Shown here: one piece after another, positions 28,195-34,592 of the stretch
Layout: the number at the start of each line of letters is the position of its first letter
Numbering within the stretch: position 1 is the first letter of the stretch
From: an uncultured Caballeronia sp.
Lineage (GTDB): Bacteria; Pseudomonadota; Gammaproteobacteria; Burkholderiales; Burkholderiaceae
DNA: 34,592 nt
Direction of reading: 5' to 3'
Assembly: GCA_940588625.1 (NCBI GenBank)
Contig: CALNPU010000019.1
Location: forward strand, 1-34,592
The notes under the pieces: generated by a model
What the model saw: only the letters and a program-made list of their open reading frames with translations
The model's database searches: none
What the model was told of the DNA's origin: nothing
Program-made: the position numbers and the translations under genes

Positions 28195-28659
28195 TTGACT
28201 CTCGACACGTTTTCACAAAAAATCCTGCGACTTCTGCAACTGGACGCCCACCGTTCGGTTCAGGAGATATCCGACCAGGTCGGGCTGTCGAGCACTCCGT
28301 GCTGGCGGCGTATCAAGGACATGGAGCAGTCGGGGGTGATCCAGCGCTACACCGCATTGCTTGATCGAGAAAAACTCGGTTTGCATGTCTGCGCGCTCGC
28401 TCATATTCATCTCACCCGTCATACAGAAGGAGAAGACGGTGTCGAGCAATTCGAACGCGAGATCACTACGTGCCCGGAAGTGACGGAATGCTATAGCACC
28501 ACGGGCGAGGCGGATTACATCCTGAAAATTGTCGCCCTGGATATCAAGTCCTACGACGCTTTTCTCCAGAACCGCATCTTCAAAATTCCGGCAGTCGCGC
28601 AAGTCCGGACCAGCGTGGTCTTGCGCGAAATCAAATTCGATACGCAATTGCCGCTTTAA
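28195..28659 (+). CDS. Lrp/AsnC-family transcriptional regulator
   Basis: Intact 154-residue protein with an N-terminal helix-turn-helix (KILRLLQLDAHRSVQEISDQVGLSSTPCWRRIKDMEQSGVI, residues 9-49) and a C-terminal RAM/AsnC ligand-binding domain (about 65-150, ECYSTTGEADYILKIVALD). The start is TTG at 28195, five bases after AAAGGAGG, a near-perfect ribosome-binding site; no ATG nearby in the frame fits. Upstream 28096-28194 is non-coding and probably holds its promoter. The regulon is unknown. Confidence 0.92.
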   Translation: MTLDTFSQKILRLLQLDAHRSVQEISDQVGLSSTPCWRRIKDMEQSGVIQRYTALLDREKLGLHVCALAHIHLTRHTEGEDGVEQFEREITTCPEVTECYSTTGEADYILKIVALDIKSYDAFLQNRIFKIPAVAQVRTSVVLREIKFDTQLPL

Positions 28660-28710
28660 GATATATTTAAAACACATTAATATTGACGTTTTATAATTAG
28701 GGCGTGAAAC

Positions 28711-28739
28711 GGCAGTCGAGGCAGTCGAGAGGCAGTCGA
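28711..28739. repeat. Three 9-base GGCAGTCGA repeats
   Basis: GGCAGTCGA occurs at 28711-28719, 28720-28728 and 28731-28739, with the last copy offset by two bases. It lies in the intergenic region after the lrp-type gene. Confidence 0.85.
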
Positions 28740-28850
28740 TTCAGTAATGACCATGTTCGGTCCATTTCTTACAGTTCGTGCAAACCGAATCTCGCGTGCG
28801 CCGAGTTTTCGCTTGAGCACGTCAAAATCGCCAGGTTCTAGACTGGCCAG

Positions 28851-29904
28851 TTAATCGTCGCTTAAGTCTGCAGGAAGCGTCACGTCGATATCGAAGCCGC
28901 TGCTCAGATAATGCAGGTTCAGCGCGTTGTACGTGAGACCATGAGCGCCCAATAAGGCGCTTACGGCGTCGTCGACAGCCGAGCGCGTCGGCATTCTTCC
29001 CGGCGGCGGATTGATTTGATCATTTTCTGGATCGACGTGAATCAGCGCGTCGAAAACACGGGTATTCCTCAGCAAGCGCGCTCGCGCCGATTCCGCAATG
29101 TAATGACCCTCTGAAACTGAAATGAGGGGATCGACGAGAATATGCGCGTCGACAATGGCGAGATCTCCCATTTTCCGGGTACGCAATTCATGCACGTCAC
29201 GAACACCTGGCGTGCTGGTCAACAGCACGCGTAACTTATCCGTTTCGGCAAGATCCAGCGCGCGATCAGACAAATCCTGCAGCGCATCCCATCCGAAAGT
29301 CCGACCCATCCGTGCCACCATAAAACCAACAATGGCGGCCGCGATAGGGTCAAGCACACGCCAGCCGGCCATATTGCCAATTACCGATAGCGACGACCAA
29401 CGACGACGACGCGTCCGAACGAGCATGCCACGCATTTGTGATCAGGAGTGCCGATCTAACGCGTTCGGCAGCGCGGAGCATATAGCGAAACAATAATTCC
29501 TTAGAAATCGAAACGATCACCGCAACTATCAGCCCACTTGCGTGAACTTCCGGGATGTCTTGAATATTGGTAATATGTTCACCAGCTCGCCATAACATCC
29601 CCATGCCGACAGCTATTAAAAACGCGCCGAGAAATAATGAAGCGACCGTTTCATAACGACTGTGGCCGTAGTTGTGATCGCTGTCAGGGACAGCGGTGCT
29701 ATGCCGATTAGCCAGGAGAACGATGAAGTCCGACACCAGATCGGACAGTGAATGAACGCCATCGGCAATCAAGGCCTGGGAATGCGCAAACACGCCGACG
29801 ACAATCTGCGCCGCCATCAGCACAGAGTTCACCGCGATACTCGCGAAAGTTGTTTTGCGGGCTACATCCTGCTTTTCCGCGGCCCGCGCTGTTGATAGCG
29901 GCAT
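28851..29904 (-). pseudogene. Cation diffusion facilitator transporter, single frameshift
   Basis: CDF transporter, from ATG 29904 (MPLSTARAAEKQ): ALIADGVHSLSDLVSDFIVL (metal-site HxxxD), SDHNYGHSRYETVASLFLG (the matching HxxxD-type site), four to six hydrophobic membrane segments, then NAWHARSDASSSLV, where the frame changes near 29388-29405, and finally GWRVLDPIAAAIVGF and a C-terminal cytoplasmic domain (RTRKMGDLAIVDAHILVDP, VHVDPE-like) to TAA 28851. The single lesion is small and recent; normal length is about 350 residues. Probable role was export of zinc, iron or manganese; the ion cannot be told. Confidence 0.88.
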
Positions 29905-30107
29905 TTCATCACTCAAAGTTATCGTGTGACGAATTTTACCAAGCCGCCCTGTACCGCACTCACCTAAAAACCCAAAAATCCTATAAAAATTATCCATTTA
30001 ACTTAAACACGACGCGTTCTCAGTCGCGTCTTGAATATCATCCCAATGCCGCGCGGTAGGCTGGTTTCAATCGTGCCAGCTATCGGCGAGCAGACGCGGA
30101 GGCACAA

Positions 30108-30140
30108 AAAAAGCCGCACCTTTTAATGGTGTGGCTTTTT
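30108..30140 (-). terminator. Terminator of the H-NS gene
   Basis: A 13-base stem with one G-U pair (30108-30120 with 30128-30140), loop 7, followed on the minus strand by seven T, about 15 bases after the H-NS stop. Confidence 0.9.
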
Positions 30141-30154
30141 CAAACAATCCCATC

Positions 30155-30460
30155 TCACTTCTGGATCAGGAAGTTGTCGCGCTCTTGACCGGCAATCCAT
30201 TTCGGCGGCTTGCCGCGGCCCGACCACGTGCTGCCGCTGTCCGGGTCACGATACTTCGGTGCAACGCCCGCGCGCGGACGCGTGGCATTTTTCAGATTTT
30301 TACCGCCGCGGCCACCTGCTAATTCAGCAAGCGTGATGCCGTAGTCGGCCATCTTCTGCTTGATTTCATTGAGAACTTCGGCATATTCCCGCGACTTCGC
30401 TTCTTCAATCTGTCGTTCGAGATTTTCGCGCTGCGCGAGAAGTTCCTTGTAAGACGGCAT
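30155..30460 (-). CDS. H-NS-family nucleoid protein
   Basis: The 101-residue protein has an N-terminal coiled-coil/oligomerisation helix (MPSYKELLAQRENLERQIEEAK) and the C-terminal AT-hook-like DNA-binding domain (PKYRDPDSGSTWSGRGKPPKWI). Burkholderia species typically carry several such short H-NS paralogues which silence AT-rich genes. Start ATG 30460 lies behind AAAGGA. Intact, with its own terminator; flanked by two pseudogenes on the same strand. A 16-base palindrome lies about 120 bases upstream. Confidence 0.92.
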   Translation of the reverse strand: MPSYKELLAQRENLERQIEEAKSREYAEVLNEIKQKMADYGITLAELAGGRGGKNLKNATRPRAGVAPKYRDPDSGSTWSGRGKPPKWIAGQERDNFLIQK

Positions 30461-30576
30461 GATGATTTCCTTTGTGGTTTGCCGTGTACGAGTCGTCGCC
30501 CGTTCCGGTTATAACGTAAAGCCTCTCAATAGATCGCAGATTAACACAACCAGGATTTTGCGCACGTTTCTACACT

Positions 30577-30592
30577 ATCGATTTAAATCGAT
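30577..30592. promoter_or_regulatory. 16-base perfect palindrome upstream of the H-NS gene
   Basis: ATCGATTTAAATCGAT at 30577-30592 is a perfect AT-rich palindrome in the 266-base space between the H-NS gene and the HugZ-like pseudogene. It could be an operator or an H-NS self-binding site; neither is shown. Confidence 0.4.
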
Positions 30593-30726
30593 TGAGTCGA
30601 ACGGACGTCCGTAACAATTGGTGTGATTCGATGAATCGTTGCCGAAACTCCGCATTCATCTTACTTACATCGTTAAATTAACCGGCAAAGTCTTTCATGA
30701 AATGAAAATAACCAGAGACATATCGG

Positions 30727-31490
30727 TCAAACCTTCCATCCCGTGCGAGTTTGTCCAAATTGCTTCATTGCCGTAACGCCATCTTGTAATTTACCGATAT
30801 AAAGACACACATCGGGCGATTGCAAGTTCAGACAATCACCTATGCGTTCAATACAGTCGATCAACGCGGCATTCAGTTCCGCGCGAGTTTGTTTCGGTTT
30901 ATCGAAGGTGAAACGATTGCGCGTTCCGGGAGTTCGCAGGTCGCAACCATATTTGTCGATACCCATTAGTTCGAGGTCCAGCAGGTCGCGCGGGAGAATC
31001 GGCAAATAATTCCAGGAGCCGATGCTCATTCGGCTCGGATAACGGTTCGAGTTGATCGAGCGCCGTCGCATCCAGACAGCCCATTGCACCAAAGCCGCCT
31101 ATATAACGCATGCGTTCAAGCGACATGATCCAGAACGTGAAGTCGCCCAATTCGAGATAACGGGCCGCATCCGGGTGATATCGTAGATAATGGCGCGCCA
31201 GTTCATCGACCGATTCAGGCGGCGCCGGAGAAAACGAGCCGAGCATGATAAGACGCTGGCCTTCGAGAATAGTGTCGCTGCCCGAATGGGTAATCAGAAA
31301 ACCCGCGCGCGTGTCCAGTTGCAGATTGTGCGTGTGCTCCGCCAGATGGCTAATGAGCACCATTGGCACGTGGCGGGCGGGCGGCGCGAACGGTAATGCC
31401 GTGGGGTGTCGATGGCGGTCAGGAACCGCGCGGCTTACGCGAGTGCGTGGCAAGCGTGCCGTGCGGCACTTGATGCAATAGATGCAACGG
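30727..31490 (-). pseudogene. HugZ/pyridoxamine-phosphate-oxidase-like heme protein, frameshifted
   Basis: The HugZ-type split-barrel protein is recognised by HVPMVLISHLAEHTHNLQ, GSFSPAPPESVDELARHYLRYHPDAARYLELGDFTFW and MRYIGGFGAMG, all typical of the family, then a C-terminal DUF2470-like part LLDLELMGIDKYGCDLR and FTFDKPKQTRAELNAALIDCIERIG in another frame. Shifts lie near 31400-31420 and near 30990-31005. HugZ proteins break down heme; PNPOx-like relatives differ. Intact length would be about 240 residues. Not functional as read. Confidence 0.82.
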
Positions 31491-31703
31491 AGCATGCGAC
31501 GGGATATTCAAAGCGGAACCTCACGAGAGAACTCATCACTGGAACTCACCAGCGGTCATACGAGCGGGCCAATAAGAGAAGCGGGCGCCCCTTACGATCT
31601 TAAAGCACTAAAACCAGGTCCGTCCGCAACCCGATAGAATTGAAAGCTTCCTCGGTCGCTGAAAGAACCGGCCGCCAAAACAAAAGCAAAGAGAGCGATT
31701 CCC

Positions 31704-32872
31704 GTGTCCGAATCCGTTTCAGGTGCCCGCGCCGTCGGGCACAACACCCCAAACGCCGTGCATCGGCGGCTTCCCGCGGCAAAACGCGAGCAGTGCGCCA
31801 CGCGACGATGGCCGTGTTTTTCATCGCAGGGATATTGTATGCCTCCTGGGGCGTGCACGTGCCCACGGTGCGTGACAAATTCACCTGAGCCACGGATCGC
31901 TCTCCATTGCGCTCCTGGCGGTTGCCGCCGGCTCGATTGTCGCCATGCTCATCAACGGTCCGTGGATCGCGCGTGTCGGCACTCGCCGCGCGTGCCTGGC
32001 CGGTGATCGGTATGACGATCTGCGGCGCGCTGATCCTGGTCGTGCCTTTCTACTGGATGCTGCTGGTCGTGCTGGCGCTGTTCGGTTTCAGCATGGCCAC
32101 ACTCGATGTCGCGATGAACGCAGAAGCCAGCGCCGTTGAAGAAGCCCTCGAGCGGCCGATCATGTCGTCCCTGTACGGCATGTTCAGCATCGGGCGGCAT
32201 GTCCGGTGCAGCAGCCGGCGGCGCACCTCGCGCTCGCGTCGGTGGTGAGCCTGATCGTGCTGCTATACCCGCCGTGCTGCCGCACGTCCCTCACGCAGAC
32301 AATCTGCATGGGCAGGTCGTCGTCGAATCGATGGCACTCCGGGGCGTTGTGGGCGCTCGGCGGCATGGCGTTGGTCGCGTTGATCGCCGAAGGGGCCATG
32401 TACGACTGGGCAACCGTCTACATGCGCGACGTTGTGCTTGCACGCCCGCGCTGTCCAGCGCGGCCTACGCGGCATTCACCGGCGGCATGGCGGCCGGGCG
32501 TTTCGGCGGCGACGCGGTGCGCGCCCGCTTCGGCGTGTCCCAGCTCATCTTCGCAAGCGCGGCGCTGGCGTTTATCGGCATGGTGGCGGCGCTGTTGCTG
32601 CCGAACGTGGTCGTCACGCTCGCGGGGTTCACGCTGATGGGGCTCGGACTCGCGAACATGATGCCGGTGCTGTTCGCCGCTGCGGCGCGTGTGAAGGGCC
32701 TGAGCCCGGCTGAAGGGCTGGTGCAGGTCGCAGGACTGGCTTACTTCGGCTTGCTGTTCGGGCCGGTGCCGATAGGCGGCGTAGCGCAATTGAGCATGTT
32801 GCCGATCAGGCTGTCGTGGTTGCGGCCTGCGCAGCGCTGATCGTGCTCGTAGGACCGAGAATCATGAAGTAG
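31704..32872 (+). pseudogene. MFS transporter, multiply frameshifted
   Basis: An MFS protein resembling YbjJ: FFIAGILYASWGVHVPTV; IALLAVAAGSIVAMLINGP; ICGALILVVPFYWMLLVVLALFGF; SMATLDVAMNAEASAVE; YDWATVYMRDVVL; then AAYAAFTGGMAAGRFGG, FASAALAFIGMVAALLLPN, LAGFTLMGLGLANMMPVLFAAAA and GLAYFGLLFGPVPIG to TAG 32870-32872. These lie in at least three frames; there is an in-frame stop TGA near 31887 after the first helix. Start is GTG 31704 (low certainty). Length is near normal (about 390 codons), so only small lesions are involved. Confidence 0.85.
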
Positions 32873-32927
32873 TTGAAACTGTGAACGGGCCGCAAACGCC
32901 AGCCATCACTCTCCAAACCGCCAGATT

Positions 32928-32965
32928 AAAAAAACGCGCTGACCGGAATCAGCGCGTCTTTTTTT
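32928..32965. terminator. Bidirectional terminator between the MFS pseudogene and the liv-type gene
   Basis: A perfect 9-base stem (32934-32942 with 32949-32957), loop 6, is flanked by A and T runs on both sides. It serves the convergent MFS pseudogene and binding-protein gene. Confidence 0.88.
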
Positions 32966-33042
32966 AAGAATGAAGATCATCGAGGGCGGTCTTCATCGAG
33001 ACATCGATGACATCGAAGCTCGACCAGGACCGCCTGCGATAA

Positions 33043-34188
33043 TTACATCTTGACCACGTCCAGCAGCGTCTTCTTGCCTGCCTTGTAGTTGTACAGCGAG
33101 ATCACGCCGTGCTTCAGGTCGCCCTTCGAGTCGAAGGTCGTTTCGCCGATCACACCCTTGTAATCCGTATTCGGCATAGCTGCCAGAATCTTCGCCGGAT
33201 CGGTGGAATTGGCGCGCTTCATGGCATCGACAATGATGTACACCGCGTCATACGTGAACGGAGCGTAGATCTGGATCGGCTGGCCGAAACGCTTCTGGAA
33301 CTTGGCTTCGAACTCCGCGCCGCCCGGCATCTTCTCGAGCGCCATACCGGCTTCCGAGCAGACGATATTGTCGGTTGCATCGCCAGCGAGCTGCGACAGT
33401 TGGTCGGTACAAACACCGTCGCCCGCCAGAACGCGTGCGCGCAGGCCAAGTTGCTTGGCTTGCTTGGCGAACGGGCCGCCGGTGGCGTCCATGCCGCCGT
33501 ACATGATCGCGTCCGGGTTTTCGCCCTTGATCTTCGTCAGAATTGCGCGGAAGTCGACAGCCTTGTCATTGGTTGCATCATGCGACATCACGTTCATGCC
33601 GAGCGACTTGGCAGTCTTTTCGAACGCGTTCGCGAGACCTTGGCCGTAAGCGGTCGAGTCGTCGACAATCGCGACGCTCTTCAGCTTCAAGTCCTTCGAG
33701 GCATAGTTAGCGAGTGCCGGACCTTGTTGTGCATCGGTCGCCACAACGCGATACGTCGTCTTGAAGCCTTGTTGCGTGTACGCCGGGTTCGTTGCCGACG
33801 GCGAAATCTGCACGATGCCCGCATCGCTGTAGATCTTCGAAGCCGGGATCGAGGTGCCCGAATTCAAGTGGCCAACCACGGCGACGACCTTATCGTCGAC
33901 CAGCTTCTGCGCCACTTGAGTAGCCGTACGCGGGTCAGCTGCGTCATCCTGCGCGTCGAGTTGAAGCGTGATCTTCTGGCCGCCGATCATCAGACCCTTG
34001 GCATTGATTTCCTCAATTGCGAGACGCGCGCCGTTTTCGTTGTCCTTGCCCAAGTGGGCAATACCACCGGTCAACGGTGCAACGTGACCGATCTTGACGA
34101 CCACGCCGGTCGTAGCGGTTGTTGCCATCGAGGCGAACAATAGCGCTGCAGCGCTGATAGGCAACAGTTTGTGAAGCTTGGTGTTCAT
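33043..34188 (-). CDS. Branched-chain amino acid ABC transporter substrate-binding protein
   Basis: A 381-residue periplasmic binding protein of the LivJ/LivK type. It starts with a signal peptide (MNTKLHKLLPISAAALLFASMATTAT, residues 1-26), then VVKIGHVAPLTGGIAHLGKDNENGARLAIEEIN, the AVVGHLNSGTSIPASKIY ligand loop and TYRVVATDAQQGPALANY. The predicted role is uptake of Leu/Ile/Val with LivHMGF; the permease and ATPase genes are not in this window. ATG 34188 fits the signal peptide; an upstream in-frame extension to 34296 is not supported. Intact. Confidence 0.93.
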   Translation of the reverse strand: MNTKLHKLLPISAAALLFASMATTATTGVVVKIGHVAPLTGGIAHLGKDNENGARLAIEEINAKGLMIGGQKITLQLDAQDDAADPRTATQVAQKLVDDKVVAVVGHLNSGTSIPASKIYSDAGIVQISPSATNPAYTQQGFKTTYRVVATDAQQGPALANYASKDLKLKSVAIVDDSTAYGQGLANAFEKTAKSLGMNVMSHDATNDKAVDFRAILTKIKGENPDAIMYGGMDATGGPFAKQAKQLGLRARVLAGDGVCTDQLSQLAGDATDNIVCSEAGMALEKMPGGAEFEAKFQKRFGQPIQIYAPFTYDAVYIIVDAMKRANSTDPAKILAAMPNTDYKGVIGETTFDSKGDLKHGVISLYNYKAGKKTLLDVVKM

Positions 34189-34350
34189 GTAAGTCTCCAG
34201 TTTCGGTCCCAAAAACAACGGTTTCGCCCTGTGCTCCGTCTTTGTCACGTTTCGCTCAGCCCCGTGGACGACCACGCCGGATGCATCGTCATGCACTTGG
34301 CTCGTACTTCCGCAAGCCGTTTTTGACGACCAACATCCGTACTGCGCGCA

Positions 34351-34375
34351 AGTATAGGGTTGTCAAATTAATTTG
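34351..34375 (-). promoter_or_regulatory. Candidate promoter and palindrome upstream of the binding protein
   Basis: On the minus strand TATACT (34351-34356) is a good -10 hexamer, with no good -35 partner. The perfect 12-base palindrome CAAATTAATTTG (34364-34375) overlaps where a regulator could act. About 160 bases precede the ATG. Confidence 0.35.
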
Positions 34376-34525
34376 GGGAAGTTTTTTAGGATACTGGTGC
34401 GACTACTAATAATAAGACATATGTTGAAAAGCCATTGAAAGTGTGCTGGTGCGGTGCGGAAAGGTCCTGTTCATGCGGTTCTTCAGCAGATTGGCAGATT
34501 TCCCCAACTGAACCGCCCGGGAATC

Positions 34526-34565
34526 GTGGAGGCTGGTTAGGTGGAGGCTGGTTAGTGCTGGTTAG
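34526..34565. repeat. 15-base tandem repeat
   Basis: GTGGAGGCTGGTTAG occurs twice in tandem (34526-34540 and 34541-34555), followed by a partial third copy ending GCTGGTTAG (34557-34565). No gene overlaps it. Confidence 0.9.
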
Positions 34566-34592
34566 TTTAAGTCGATACCGGCACAGCAGCAG

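Noticed and set aside
28711..28739. CRISPR-like repeats
   Set aside because: Units are 9 bases and adjacent, without spacers; a simple tandem repeat.

Overview
The window looks like a piece of a Burkholderia-type (Burkholderia/Paraburkholderia/Caballeronia) chromosome in active decay. The gene order is the betaproteobacterial one: thrS-infC-rpmI-rplT-pheS-pheT-ihfA-merR, preceded by tRNA-Val and relA, and a block matching the E. coli rsmI-yraN-diaA-dolP neighbourhood. Protein sequences and G+C-rich codon use also fit. About 20 protein genes are intact, but 13 chromosomal protein genes are broken by frameshifts, in-frame stops or deletions, one tRNA is degenerate, and the left edge carries IS fragments. 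This many fresh pseudogenes in a free-living-type gene order suggests a recently host-restricted lineage, such as the leaf-nodule Burkholderia/Caballeronia symbionts. That identification is inference.

Layout. 1-824: IS5-family and IS66-family fragments joined together. 996-6982 (minus strand): intact merR, ihfA, pheT, pheS, rplT, rpmI and infC (AUC start), with two hairpins between rplT and pheS. 7032-8836: thrS, normally essential, carries at least five lesions. 9112-9234: tRNA-Val with a near-consensus promoter. 9380-11613: relA with two amber stops and two or more frameshifts. 11646-15349: intact ridA, broken alpha/beta hydrolase, broken scoA and scoB, intact SDR. 15578-17251: ETF-ubiquinone oxidoreductase on the plus strand behind a C12 tract.

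17312-20458: intact aroC and a wrecked MFS-acyltransferase whose last frame runs open into aroC. 20603-23815: CBS protein, metY fragment, tRNA-Ala remnant, broken cytochrome c, intact dolP-like BON lipoprotein and diaA-like SIS protein. 24080-26123: broken yraN, intact rsmI and rlpA. 26805-28659: intact metallo-beta-lactamase-fold hydrolase, broken exonuclease-like gene, intact Lrp-family regulator. 28851-32872: broken CDF transporter, intact H-NS, broken HugZ-like gene, broken MFS transporter. 33043-34188: intact branched-chain amino-acid binding protein.

Taken together, translation, aromatic synthesis, envelope division and nucleoid genes are kept, while stringent response (relA), ketone/CoA transfer, efflux and phospholipid-recycling genes are lost. 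The exception is thrS, whose loss implies a second threonyl-tRNA synthetase elsewhere. The lesions I can reconstruct are largely G:C to A:T changes, single-base indels and short tandem duplications. I found no CRISPR array, no phage module and no convincing novel multi-gene system; the thrS loss is the strongest lead.
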